Shown piece by piece: positions 34,720 through 46,384 of a stretch of 64,000 nucleotides of DNA. A model generated the notes under the pieces. It did no database searches. It saw only the letters and a program-made list of their open reading frames with translations, and had not been told where the DNA came from. A program made the translations under genes and the position numbers. Source of the stretch: Phascolarctos cinereus (Eukaryota; Chordata; Mammalia; Diprotodontia; Phascolarctidae); the NCBI RefSeq assembly GCF_002099425.1, contig NW_018344037.1, positions 7,091,001 through 7,155,000 of the forward strand, given 5' to 3'. Each line of letters begins with the position of its first letter. Position 1 is the stretch's first letter.

Positions 34720-34850
34720 TTTTCCATAGCATAATATAATGACTTTGAGGGCAGAGATATTTTCACTTTTGTCTCTGTATCCTGAAAGCCTAATATAAAT
34801 CTTAGCAGGTAGCAGATATTTAATAAATGCTGGATGAATTAACTGATTTG
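34720..34850 (+). mobile_element. L2 3' end
   Basis: GACTTTGAGGGCAGAGATATT, TTTGTCTCTGTATCCTGAAAG and ATTTAATAAATGCTGGATGAA form the L2 3' terminus that belongs with 33720-34470. Confidence 0.75.
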
Positions 34851-35604
34851 CCATGCTGCCAAATTAATTCAATTTTTATGCTTGTTTTACATTCCCCCCC
34901 CCTCCAATTTTTCCTTAAAGTCTTGTGCAGATGGTATGGTTTGAGTTCATGCCAAGATTTTTGCAAACTCATTCTCTCCTGCTCTTTTTTACTGTCTTAT
35001 GAGTTGATATTATTCATAATTTTACTCCAAAATCCATAAGTGTATTACATTGTAGTTTATATTCTAAACTGATTTTTCCTTTTAGGCCACATTTCTTTGA
35101 CTAAGAGAACAAGTGCATGCTAGCTGAAGTGGATAGGAAATTTTTTTTTCTCCCAGTTGATGATGATGATGATATTACATAGGTTAAATGATGCAAAAAA
35201 TTGTGACAGTGGGTATGTATATACTGTTTAAATCATTTTTTGTCAATATTTTGCATACATGACTATTTTCTAAAAGGGTAAATCAGAGCTATTATAGTTT
35301 CATTCAATAATCATTCTTGGCCTCCTTTTTAGTTTTTAGTTTATGATTAATTTTGAAAAGCTCATAGTCTCTCTATATCAAGATAATTGGTTGGTAAATG
35401 ACATATATTAATTTTTGATATGATAAATCCTTTTTTTACATTTACTTTCCCTTACCATCTCCAGCAAATTCTATTTTTTTCTTAAAGAAACTATTCATCA
35501 TATATAGGTATGAAACTTGACATTAAAGTCCTTGATATATTTTGTTCCTTAATCCTTTGTTCCAACTTTATCTTTCCCATCTTCCTCCAATGCCTAACAT
35601 TTCA
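34851..35604. other. Unassigned stretch with a (GAT)n run
   Basis: A short GAT repeat lies at 35159-35175. Otherwise nothing is recognised. Confidence 0.35.
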
Positions 35605-35795
35605 TTAATGGTAGGATCATAGATTTAAAGAGGAAAGAGATCTAGAAATCATCTAGTCTAAGCCACTCAATTTACATATTAGAAGAATGAGTCTATGCAA
35701 TTTGTCCAAAATCACAGAGGAAATACGTGACAGAGTTAGCAATCAAATAGATAGATCCTCTGACTTCAAATCTGCCACATTTTCCCACTATCTAT
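35605..35795 (-). mobile_element. MIR-type SINE
   Basis: TAGGATCATAGATTTAAAG, AATCATCTAGTCTAAGCC, TTTGTCCAAAATCACAGAGG and CTCTGACTTCAAATCTG keep the reversed MIR-like order. Confidence 0.7.
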
Positions 35796-36264
35796 TGACT
35801 GATGTGTGTATGTTCTTATTTATATGTATGTAACATGAAAAAGCAGAAATTGAGAAATAAAGATGTTATAACTTTATTGTATAAGGATCTGATTTTTTTT
35901 TTATTAGCTTGGATATCGTCCAGAACTAAGAAACTCATTTCTACAGAAAGGGAGCAGAAAGATATTAGAAATAAAAGTCTTGTCAAATATAATCTTCCTT
36001 TTTGGCAGCAGTGAAGTAGCCAGTTGGGATTGGAGTAGAAAGGAAAGAGATGAAGTCTCTTGTTTTCCCACTTCATTCCACCCACACATATTCTACCCCA
36101 GGGTAGTTTTCCCTCAAAACTGACAAGAAACAAAGGCTGCATTGCTTTTTAAATTTCCAGATTATAATTCCCATCACTAACTCATTCCTTTTAAAATAAT
36201 TGTCACCTATTTTGAAAAGAAGTAAGAACTTACTTGATATAAAGTTGATATCAACTTCACTAGC
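35796..36264. other. Unassigned stretch
   Basis: Overlapping small frames on both strands (35802-36142) show no recognisable domain. Confidence 0.35.
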
Positions 36265-36395
36265 TAACTTAATTCAGCAATAAACATATACTTAGAGCCT
36301 AAAATGTGCAATGTTAATTCTAGGCATTGATTCAGTAGAAAAGTCCTTACTTTCATGACATTTATATCCTGGTGTCACTCTGTTATCTGCCACAT
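36265..36395 (-). mobile_element. L2 3' fragment
   Basis: CAATAAACATATACTTAGAGCC and GTCCTTACTTTCATGACATTTA are diverged reversed L2 3' blocks. Confidence 0.5.
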
Positions 36396-36944
36396 ATATA
36401 GTTATGTGGGAAGTACCACATGTAAGTGGACTGGTTCATTTTCAATGTAATAATTGTGCTCTGGAGAAGATTTATTTTTTCACCACATAGGGAAATAAAC
36501 TTTTTTCAAAGACTATTCTAAGGATGAAATGATGATACAAAAAGATAACACTCTCTTATCTTATGGAATAATAAATCAAGTAAGAAATTTAGTTTTTTGA
36601 CAAATTTCTGTCACTTTTTTTATTGAAAATGCAGTAAAGGCTTGTCAAAAATAGAAATCACAGACGGTCTACTTAAGTTACTGTCATGCAGCAACTTCTG
36701 TCAAATGTCATTTTTCTCCATTGCATGTTTTTGTGTGGGAGTGTGTGCCTGAGTATGGTTGTGCATGTGTGTATGTGCATATGTATGACTAGCTGGTATA
36801 CATAAACCAGACTTCTATTATTTCAATTAATTAAAAAAAATTAAGGAATGAGGAAATGTAGTCCTAGTTATATGCTTTATAATATACTATTTTACTTTAA
36901 TGATTCAGAATTGTGTTACACATTCTGGGGTATATCATGTTCAA
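36396..36944. other. Unassigned stretch
   Basis: A TG-rich segment lies at 36730-36790. Nothing else is recognised. Confidence 0.35.
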
Positions 36945-37095
36945 AAACATTTGTAAACCATAGATTTGTAGAATTATAGTTGAAAGGGGACTTGGAAGTG
37001 ATCCAGACAACTTTCTTATTTTACAGCTGAGGGCACAGAGCCCCCAAGAGTTAAAATTATTTGCCTAAGGTCACACAAATTGTGAATGGCACTTT
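36945..37095 (-). mobile_element. MIR-type SINE
   Basis: CATAGATTTGTAGAATTATAG, GGGGACTTGGAAGTGATCC, TTTACAGCTGAGGGCACAG and TTGCCTAAGGTCACAC give a clear reversed MIR-type core. Confidence 0.75.
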
Positions 37096-37434
37096 TTATT
37101 ATTCCAAATGATTATTTGGGAATCAAAACATATTTTCCATCAAAATAATCTTGTAAAACATGGTTAGAGTACTGGCACAAGCTCCATAAGTCTTATAAAA
37201 CCACAATCTAACAATTAGATAAACTGATTATCTTATATGTCAATCATTCTACATTGAAAAGCTGAGTGCTTTTCCACTTTATGGAAAAATAAATCAAATA
37301 AGAAAATTACTTCTCCATAAAAATGTGTTCAAAATTATAACTTTTAATATTTAACTCTCAATATCAAGAAATATGTCTCCCCCCTTGCTCATCTCTTCAA
37401 GATTATAGAAACTAAAATTATGTCCACTATTTCA
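37096..37434. other. Unassigned stretch
   Basis: Nothing recognised. Confidence 0.35.
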
Positions 37435-37605
37435 CTGATGTATTGCTAAAAAGAACCTAAGAAGTCATCTAACCCAAAACGTCATGATGAGTAACCTGAG
37501 ACACAAAGATACTAAGCATTTTGACCAAACTGTATAGTAAATATCAGACATAGGATTTGAACCAAATTCTGTGACTCTAGCCAATATCCTTTCTGCTGTA
37601 TTGTC
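37435..37605 (-). mobile_element. MIR-type SINE
   Basis: AAGAAGTCATCTAACCC, GTAACCTGAGACACAAAG and ATAGGATTTGAACCAAATTC follow reversed MIR order. Confidence 0.65.
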
Positions 37606-38329
37606 TACAGTAATGGAAACAGAAACCCTCTATCAGCTCTCCTAGTTTTGCTAGTCTTGTGAATTTTAAAAAATAGTCATAATTTACAATCCTAGTTTTC
37701 TGTGGTTACCTCACCCTTCATCTTCCTGGATGAGAAAGATCATAGGTATTTCCCATCTGCTCCTGAGTAAAAATATATCAACTTCTTCAGTGTTTTAAAG
37801 GGGATTTACTACAAAACACTTCAAGGGAACATATATCTGGGAGTGACATCTGCTTACAAAGCAAGTAATAATTTCATAAGACACAAAGATAGTTATCCCT
37901 ATGGGTTAATGTTGGTCTTTAGCACCAATAAGAAAAAAAGTGTCATCTTCTATTTTCATCCCTTACTCCAGCATTTTCAATTAATTCAAGTTTCTTTGTT
38001 ATGAATTCAACTTCCCATTAATGATGTGTCTCAGCCCTCCAAAATATTCTATTGTTACTCTCAATTATGGGGAAAATATATAAAGTAGGAAGAGTTTCAT
38101 GCACCCTATGCAATAGACCAAATCAAGAGAAATTATAGAATATTTCAATAAAATTCATTAATAAGTGTTCGATAAAATATGCTAATGTGACAACTATAAG
38201 TAGATACAATTTTCTTTCATGATTGCAGAATGAACCTCAATCAAAACTTAAAGTATATCATCACTGTCTTACTTTGATACTGAGTGACACATTCCTATTT
38301 CCTAGCAACTATTTACTTTTGTTGCAAGG
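37606..38329. other. Unassigned stretch
   Basis: No gene or named repeat is recognised. Confidence 0.35.
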
Positions 38330-38555
38330 CAGTGTAGCATTGAGGATAAAGTACTCACTTTGGAACCAGATCCATTTCATTTTAAGTCCTGTCTCTCACA
38401 TGCAATTGAATTGTAAGCTTTGTTAAGTACCTTAACCTTCCACTGCTCTGTTCTTATAAATTGCATGGAAGGTGCTAACTTGATTTGATAAAAGAATTCT
38501 CTAAATAGGAATTCCTTATGCCAATGAGATCACATAACTAGTATCTCTCCCCCAT
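38330..38555 (+). mobile_element. Ther-1/MON1-like CORE-SINE
   Basis: CAGTGTAGCATTGAGGATAAAG, TTTAAGTCCTGTCTCTCAC and AAGTACCTTAACCTTCC form the head. The tail is GGAATTCCTTATGCCAATGAG, then ATCACATAACTAGTATC. The CCAATGAGATCACA tail is the feature that separates it from MIR. Confidence 0.65.
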
Positions 38556-38599
38556 CATTTTGCGAGTCAGTAATTAGTTTTGACATTAAAGACTTATTA

Positions 38600-38655
38600 C
38601 ATACATATATATATATATATACATACATATATACATATATACATACATATTCTTA
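38600..38655. repeat. (TA)n/(CATA)n tract
   Basis: Alternating TA and ACATA units. Confidence 0.9.
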
Positions 38656-38929
38656 TTCTCATGTATATGTTTTTCATATTTAAATATTTTAACCAAGCAT
38701 ATCCAGGTGGCATCATTAAGGGGACAACTTTATTCACTTTCTTAAAACTTTTTGTTAAGCTTTTTTGTCATTTTACTCACACTTTTTGTTGTATTGAATT
38801 GGAAAATTATCTTTTTTTCCATTGAGTTAGAAAAGGAATACAGGGAAATGTTACCATTGGATGGATATCTCCATAATCGTTTTCTATAGATCAAATCTGT
38901 CAACAATCTCAGAAGATGAGCTCATTGTA

Positions 38930-39050
38930 GATTCTCTCTCTCTCTCTCATACACACATATAAACACATACTACATAGCATGTGCTTATAGAAATAGAGAT
39001 ATCTACATCTAAGTATATCTATATAAAGGAGAAAGAGAGAGAGATAGAGA
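38930..39050. repeat. (TC)n, (CA)n and (GA)n short tracts
   Basis: Short TC run at 38933-38949 and GAGA-rich segment at 39029-39049 with A/T/C-rich sequence between. Confidence 0.8.
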
Positions 39051-39114
39051 CTCATTTTTATTTTTAGGTGGAGTATTGATCCACACAGCAAAGTATTCTT
39101 TAATGTGTTTCAAT

Positions 39115-39760
39115 GCTAATTCAGAGAATAACAGAATCTCAAGCTTGAAGAAGTCTTAATAGACATTATTTTAACTCACCATTAAAAAAGTAATCTCTCT
39201 TCAGCCTTCTTAATATTCAGATATATAGCTTTGCCCAGTGATGTTGAAGTGAAGTTGAAGATGCTTTCTCCTTGGAAGACCTTCAATTTTTTTTTTTTGC
39301 TAACAGCTCTAATTGCTAATATATTTTTCCTTACCTTAAGAATAAATTTGCCTCTGTAGCTCCCACTTCTCATTTCTAGTTCTGTTCTTTGGGGACAAGG
39401 AGCATAAATCTAAATTCTGTTCTACATGACTTTACTTTCTTTAAGGCAGGTGTTATGTCTTCTGTCTTTTCTCCGTAAGGCTAAATATTACCTGTTTTTT
39501 TCACCTTATCTTACACATGGTGTAATGTTGAGGGTTTTCATTATCATATATGTCCTTCTCTCAACACTCTCAACAGCTTATCAATGCCTTTCCTAAAATG
39601 TGGCATCTAGAATTATACATAATGTTCCAGCTATATCCTGGCCAGGGAATAGTGTATAAGGACTGCCATTTCTCAAGTGTTAGCAACTATGCTTCTTTTA
39701 TTGAAACCTTTTTGAATAGATTTTTTTTTTAAAATTACATACATAATTGGTAAATCATAT
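39115..39760 (-). mobile_element. L3/CR1 LINE fragment
   Basis: The plus strand shows the order known from antisense CR1/L3 3' regions: AGAATCTCAAGCTTGAAG, AATAAATTTGCCTCTGTAGC, TCTAGTTCTGTTCTTTGGGG, AATGCCTTTCCTAAAATGTGG and ATAATGTTCCAGCTATATCC. It is old, with no coding capacity. Confidence 0.7.
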
Positions 39761-40400
39761 TGAGGTGGCAATACAGCAAAACCTCAACAACCAATAACTT
39801 TTTTTTTTTCTGGATAGACTGTTCCCTAATCCATTATCTTTCTATCTTTTACTTGTGAAGTAGCAATTTCAATCCATCAGTATGAGTTTACATATATTCA
39901 ACATCTATCGATGTATCTTTCACTGATAGATGAATAACTTTATTAGATTAATAACTTTAAAAACTGTATCAGATTTGATATAAAATTGAAGTCTTTTGAG
40001 ATCTTTAAGTATTTTGTGATCAATGATTTTTGAAACTATCTTTCCTAGATTGTTCCATCTAGAATCAATGCAATCTATACCACTTCTTAATTCTTTATAA
40101 ATTTTTAAAACAATACAAAGTAAGCATGGATCTCTGAAATTCTCCACAAGACATAATTTACTTAACTTAGACTGTATTACCAATGACTTCACTTCTGGCC
40201 TAGACTTTCAATCCAAAATTCAGTGGTTGAACTTATATCTTCTTATATTTTCCACTGTTACAGCATAAGTGAAATTTAAATATTTTGCAAAAATCTAATT
40301 AAATTATATCAACATATTTCCATTCTGTACTAATCTAGTAAATATATTAAAATGTTGCATTCTTTTCTTCCTAGGTATAAAGATAGTATACTGTTTGTTT
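39761..40400. other. Unassigned stretch
   Basis: 40000-40250 may be a further decayed LINE fragment but no block is clear. A 90-codon frame at 39920-40192 (-) has no recognised domain. Confidence 0.3.
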
Positions 40401-43400
40401 AATAATTACTCCCCCAATCAAAAGAAACTACCCCCTCCCACCAGTAGTAGAGCACATGAAGGACTTCCCTGTCAGATAATTTGGGCATGCTCCAAATGCT
40501 CCTGTTAAGTGATCTGCATATCCCCAGACAATTCAGGTTAGAATTGTAAAAGAAATTCTTCTTTGGACACATTTTTAATTAGCATATTGTTACCAGATGG
40601 TCTCTGAAGTTTCTAATTCTACAATTCTATGAATCTCTAATACATTTCCATTTATCACAACCTATAGTACTGCTATGATGATTTTTAATATTGTGGTCTT
40701 AGAAGTACCACATTCAAAGAGTAGAATCCTCAATTAAAAGTATTATGTAACTATAAAATCACTACTCCATACTATTAAAATAATGAATTGTTTATATTAA
40801 CTTGAAACAGAACCTTTCAAATTAAGGTCTTTGGTTTAAATGTAATAGAATGGAATAATACTAAAAATAAAAACATTTCTTACGTGGAATGTCCATAACT
40901 TTCATGAGACTCTTTATACAAAATAATTTGTCACCTTGTGGATAACTGCCTGGCAATACATTATTCTGACCTTGGCTTGGCTGCTCCATGGACTGCAGAA
41001 ACAAAGATTGTACTTGATGAGGTACTGAAGAAGGACATTAGCACTTTACCATGAAATAAATATGAGTTCAACCTCTCTCATCCCTTGGGTTTATTTTAAG
41101 CAATCACGGAGGCTTGCAAATGGTAGCAACTTAATAAATGTTTGTTGCATTGATTTGACTTGATTTGAAACATGACATTCTGGACCATAATTATTCATTC
41201 CTTCATTTTCAGTAGCACATTTCTAGCATTTCTGATGACCAAAATAAATGGTCCCCTTATCGCTAATGCGTGTGGACTGACTTGAAGAACTATAGTTAAA
41301 AATTCCCCAGGAGAATTTTAAAATATCAGACTATCAATCATTTAAGGACTTTGAAAAAACAAATGACACTTAACATAGCATTGGGTGACAGGAAACTAAT
41401 TTAAAGATTCAAAACCAGTTTTTATGTCAGGTGGGAAGGGTGCTGCTGAGAGTTCATTACAATCACTGCTTGACCTGACATGAAATCCAATATGCCATAT
41501 ACCCTGAGGTATCTTGTTCCAAGATTAGACAAGTTTTATGCTACAATAAAGGCTGTCTAGGAAAGAAGTAATGGTGGGAGCTGATTTGTTTTGGGTGATC
41601 TCTAAACTTTTCCAAATTTTGGCATGATTGACTTTGAACCCATAGTAAACCAATAAAGGCATACTATGATTATGACAGCAAAGAAGTGAATTTATTTTGA
41701 AACCTTAGTAGATGAAGTTTTATGAAAGACCAGTTATATGTGGCTTGATTTAAATGAATCAAGGTGGAAAGCAGATTAAAGGAGACAGTGCTATATTCAT
41801 TCTGGTGAGCAGTTATTGCCTGGGTAATAATATGTCCCTATCAGAGGTTAGTGCAGTTGAGTTTGCTTAATTGCAGACCACAGAAATTTATTACTTAATT
41901 ATTTTTCAAATTCTTATACTTTTTTTCTTCATTATTATAGCCATCAAATTAATTTCTGAATACATGATAGAGGAATTATTCATTTAATAGCATAACACAT
42001 TCACTATTTGGCTTCCTGAAGCACTCTACTTCTTTCTTAGTATAGACTGTGTTTTGCCGTGATAATTACTGTAGGCACTAAAAGTTAACTGGATTACCAC
42101 AGAGATCTCTCTTGACAGCCATTAGCAACTAATCAGGTCTTGAGGCCAAAAAGTATGCATTTCACAGGAATGTTAAACCTTATTACATTTAGAAACTGCT
42201 TAGAGTTACTAATTCTTCCTCACGTTATTTCCAGTTTTGTCAGGTTTCTTTGGCTAAAGTGCCCATATTTAGCACTACTAGCAAACTTCCAAAATCTCAG
42301 CAGGGCTAATTATGAATCCCCTTACCTCTTCCAGGCCCTTGGACACTGCCATAAGGTTGTATTTTATGTGAAGACAGAAGCTTTCAACATACTTAATTAT
42401 ACACAAAAAAGGATTAAAAGTCTTTTTAAAGGGAGAACTTAGTACTTCAACTCTATTAACAGCAGTTTTCCTCTGTAGTTGTCACAACAAGGTGATAAAC
42501 CACCTGGGACATAAACATTTGCTGTCTAGTCCTGAAAACAAAGGGTCCTATTTCTGCCCTAATAATATCAATTGATTTTGAAGTGATTCGGGGTGATAGC
42601 TTTGTTTCCCAAATTGAATCTAAAAATCTTTAATTTTGTGATGGAAAAACCGAAAACAAGACAAAATAAAACATCTCTCCATTCCCCTCTTTTTAAAACA
42701 AGCTATTTCCAGAATATTGGAGGTATTACAAGGCTGATGGTAAACACAATCTATTAATTTCTTGCAAGTTAATGTTTGGTGAGATGAAACTACTGTTTGA
42801 TTGTTACAAAAAAAAGAAGGAACACTCTAAACAGAATAAATAAATCAGCATTATTGGCAGTTGGAAAAGAAGCATTGCTAGAATCATTGTTAGTGACTAG
42901 GGAAATAGATGGCCATTTGAGAGGACTTAGAAGTGCTTGGAAAAGTAAATGAAGATAGCTTTTGAAAATTGCTGCTGGGAATTCATCATAATGGAGGCTT
43001 GAGTTATGCGAACTGCATCTATTCTCCCTGATTTGATCACTCTCCAAGAGGATAAACTTCAGTCTAAAAAGAAAAAAAAAGCTCTTTGAATGAGAGAAAA
43101 AGTGCTGAGGACAGCATGAAATAGATTTCACACTGGCAAACAAAGAGATTTTTCTCAAAATAGTTACAGAGTAGCTACTGGGAATTTGATACAAAGCATT
43201 TAATATTAATAGTCACAAGTCAACCATTCAGTATGTCAAGAACCAATATAATATTTTTCTGTTTTATCTGTCAGGTACAGAAAGAGCTCTATGTCTCTTT
43301 TTATCATCTGCAAAATATTTTAAAAAGTGATTTTCTCATCTTTGCTTCAGATTATGTGATTGTTGATTTTATTACATGAAATATTACTTCAAGTGAAACT

Positions 43401-43480
43401 GAGCTATTCTAATTTTAAAACCAACCAGAACAAAACAGGTTATTTGGGAAGACACAACTGAACACAGAGAATATACCTCT
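40401..43480. other. Repeat-poor block, candidate conserved non-coding DNA
   Basis: Apart from an L2 3' tail at about 41095-41165 (TAATAAATGTTTGTTGCATTG), I see no transposon, microsatellite or gene across about 3 kb, in contrast with the mosaic on either side. AT-rich words with homeodomain-like TAAT cores are frequent (for example GGGCTAATTATGAATCCCC near 42303). Frames at 42140-42442 (+) and 42790-43194 (-) lack any recognised domain. A regulatory role is inferred only from the absence of repeats. Confidence 0.35.
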
Positions 43481-43779
43481 TTATAAGCTTATTGCCATTT
43501 ATCTTTCTTTTTGCTTATTTTATGTATCTACATATTTATCTATCTGTTTATTCATCTATTTATTTATTTATTTGTTGGTGTTTTGCAATTCTACCTCACT
43601 GGGGAGAAAACGTCTATCTTCTATCTCTACTGCCTTTTCTTCCTCCTCAATACTAATCCAGCTCCTCTTCTTTTTGAATGCTATTTCTACGTTTTCATTG
43701 CTTTTTTATGTGTTTGTTTTAGTGACAAATAATTAAAATAATTTGAAATCCTCATTGTTCTATGTAAAATATGCTGCAT

Positions 43780-43935
43780 TTATTCTCCACAGACCTGGAT
43801 TCAAGTATTGGTTCTACTTTTTGCTATTTTTGTGATGTAGGGCAAGTTACTTCACAAGTCTTTGTCTCATTTCCTCATCTGTAAAGAGGTTGAAGAAGAT
43901 GCTTCCAGTTCCAAATCTAGGATCCTATGATCTTA
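43780..43935 (+). mobile_element. MIR-type SINE
   Basis: CAGACCTGGATTCAAGTATTG, GTAGGGCAAGTTACTTCAC and CATTTCCTCATCTGTAAAG are clear forward MIR blocks. The tail is TTCCAGTTCCAAATCTAGGATC. Confidence 0.8.
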
Positions 43936-44046
43936 TGAAAGCATCTTGGATTTATGGGGAATAAGTACCATGAGAATTTAAGGAGAAACACAAGTTGTTG
44001 TACCTTTCATCAAGGAGTTTTGATTTAAGTTAGAGATATAAGACAT

Positions 44047-44088
44047 ATGTGTGTGTGTGTGCGTGTGTGTGTGTGTATGTGTGTGTAT
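44047..44088. repeat. (GT)n microsatellite
   Basis: GT run with one GC and two AT interruptions. It directly precedes a SINE insertion. Confidence 0.9.
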
Positions 44089-44103
44089 GAAAAAAGAGAA
44101 GAC

Positions 44104-44255
44104 AGGCAGCTAGGTGGCACAGTGGATAGAGCACTGGCCCTGAAGTCAGGAGGACCTGAGTTCAAATCTGACCTCAGATCAAACACTTGACACTTACTAG
44201 CTGTGTGACCCTGGGCAAGTCACTTAATTCCAATTGCCTAAAAAAGCAAAAAAAA
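44104..44255 (+). mobile_element. tRNA-derived marsupial SINE (WSINE1/Mar1-like)
   Basis: The SINE opens GGCAGCTAGGTGGCACAGTGG. A Pol III A box TGGCACAGTGG lies at 44115-44125 and a B box GAGTTCAAATC at 44158-44168. It continues through CTAGCTGTGTGACCCTGGGC to an A-rich tail. Flanking ATGAAAAAAGA occurs at 44087-44097 and 44256-44266. The left copy overlaps the end of the GT run and a few bases separate it from the SINE, so the exact TSD edge is uncertain. It is well preserved. Confidence 0.9.
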
Positions 44256-44424
44256 ATGAAAAAAGAAGAAACAATTTGTATTTAAGCACACAAGTATGTG
44301 AAACAGATGCCAACAATCACTTATTGAAGGTAGTTATGACCATTTCAACAACATATTGTGTAGTCAGAGAAGGATTCAAGGAATTTAAGAGAATTGAGCT
44401 GTGTCTTTATATATGAGTAGGATG

Positions 44425-44625
44425 AACAGGCTGGTTCATAGACCCATAGCAATAGCACTAGAGGTCATCATGTCCAAATACTTCAATTTAGTTCTGAAGA
44501 AATTGAGATCAATAGAGTCTTAAGAGGCTTACCAAAGATTCCAAAGCTAGCATGTGCCACAACTGGTATTCGAATTCAAGCCTTCTACCTCCAAATTCAG
44601 CACAGTATCTTAGGAAGGGAGGATA
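44425..44625 (-). mobile_element. MIR-type SINE
   Basis: ACTAGAGGTCATCATGTCC, CTGAAGAAATTGAGATC and GTATTCGAATTCAAGCC follow reversed MIR order. Confidence 0.65.
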
Positions 44626-44679
44626 ATACAAATGAAAATGTCACAAATGTTAAAATATTATTCATATAATGATCAAGAG

Positions 44680-45240
44680 ATATGACTAGAGCAGACAATT
44701 TTTAATGGGGAATAGGGAGCAATGACTTGTTCTGTTGTCCAATTTTGGAAGACTTTCAGAACCAAGCCAAGGAGATTCCTGATATTTTGATTGATCTGTT
44801 TTCTTATCAGCATGTGCGCTCTTTAACTGGCACAAGTAAGTGATACTTGATCTCATCAGTGTAATTGTCATTCGTGTCCTGTAAATGTTTCATAGATGAT
44901 CCGCCAAATGTGGTAGAGATTGTTCTATGTTTCTTTTATTAACTTGAGTGTAGACTTCAGGTTGTTGATCTGTTAACTGACTCTCACTATTAACACACGA
45001 ATATTCCTTCCCCCCCCCCAGCAATAAATGCCTTTGCTGTTGCCGTAATTAATAATGAGTCATTTAGAAGAGAAGTAACAAACTGAAATTCATATTAAAA
45101 ATATATTTAGCTAACTGCATATAATATAATTTGCAGAGGAAGAAGAATAGAATACTGGAAACCAGTGGAGTACTTTCCTTAATCCAGACATTGCTTTACA
45201 TTTGCTGCTGAACAATTAAAGCACAAAAAGGAGAAATATA
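44680..45240. other. Repeat-poor block with retained CpGs
   Basis: No repeat is recognised. Five CpG dinucleotides lie within 229 bp (44817, 44873, 44902, 44998, 45044), which is dense for this CpG-poor window. The words GCCGTAATTAATAATGAGTCA-like around 45042-45062 combine homeodomain and AP-1-like cores. A frame at 44686-44871 (-) is not recognised. Confidence 0.35.
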
Positions 45241-45254
45241 TTGTTCAAGAAAAA

Positions 45255-45375
45255 TGAGGTGCAAAATCTAAGGACAAGAACTAGGTCTTATCTGTCTTTT
45301 TATCTTGCCCCAGTGCTTAACACTATTTTACACATGTAACAGGTCATTAATAAGAATGTATTGAATTGTCATCCA
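45255..45375 (+). mobile_element. L2 3' end
   Basis: GGACAAGAACTAGGTCTTATC, CCAGTGCTTAACACTATTTTAC and ATTAATAAGAATGTATTGAAT correspond to the L2 3' terminus. Confidence 0.7.
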
Positions 45376-45479
45376 GAGATAGTAAACATTTATTTAAGAA
45401 AAATAGCAAGGGTAGAAATCAAATTGCAGAGGGTGGAAAAAAAGATCTCATGTATGCTTTGCTGAATTCTTTATATTTT

Positions 45480-46380
45480 TGATACTCTATCAATTTTACT
45501 CTTTCACCTTTGTCTTAATATTTCTTGATGTTTTATGAAGTCATCAGATTCTATTTGGCCAATTCTCATTTTTAAGGAGTAATTTCCTTTAATGGAGTAC
45601 TCTTTTAATATGTGGCTAATCCTGATTTTTAAGTAGTTATGTCCTTCAGTATTTTTGTACCTATTTTACTAAGCATTTATTTTTCTTTTCATAATTTTCT
45701 TCTACAACTCTCATTTATTTTTCCAAATTTTTTCTTTACTGCTCTTATTTGATTAATTTTTTTGTTCTTTTTATCTCTTTAACTTTTAGGAATTTTTGTT
45801 GCTTTTGTATACAATCTACATTTTTTCCCTTTTTTGTAGATGTTTTTGTATGATTTTATTGTTTGTTTTTGTTTCTTGAACTCCCCTAACAACAATGTAA
45901 CTTTCACTGTCAGGTTTTTTTTTTTTGCTCATTTTTCTAGCCTACTTCTTAATTTTGAACTTTATGTTACTGTTGGGATCTATTCACCTCAGTCTGGGGG
46001 AGATATACAGCCTAAGTGTCTTTCTTTCATCCTGTTCAGTTGCTTTCATGGCTTATTCTGTGGGCCCATAAGATTTTAGTGCTTCCAAAGTGGTGTGATC
46101 CAGGGAGAGGTATGTTTACTGCTTTCTTGGCCTGAAAACACCTACCCTTGTTTTGGTTCCTCAGCTTGTTGAAGAGTTTTGATACAACAGTCTATCAGAC
46201 TGGACTCAGTCACAGCCCTCTGGAAGGTTCTGTGGTTTAAAAGTGACTGAATGAATAGCTTGCCCTTGGTTTTAGTTTTCTGCTCTTATTTATTCCAAGG
46301 TAGACATATATGTGGGGCAAAAAGTTAGAACTGGTCCCCTTTCCTACTCCTTCCCTTGTGAGCATCACTGCTGAGTTATA
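45480..46380 (-). mobile_element. L1/HAL1-like ORF1 and 5'UTR remnant
   Basis: On the minus strand 45950-45480 resembles a coiled-coil ORF1: IGQIESDDFIKHQEILRQ can be read at about 45570-45515, in the style of L1 ORF1 and half-L1 (HAL1) elements. 46380-45960 would be the 5' leader (CAGGGAGAGG, CTTGGCCTG blocks). No ORF2 or L1 3'UTR follows. It may be a HAL1-type element or a truncated L1 of an older lineage. Confidence 0.5.
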
Positions 46381-46384
46381 AGGT

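Noticed and set aside
44104-44170. tRNA gene suggested by A and B boxes
   Set aside because: The boxes belong to a tRNA-derived SINE with an A-rich tail and flanking repeats. No cloverleaf is complete.
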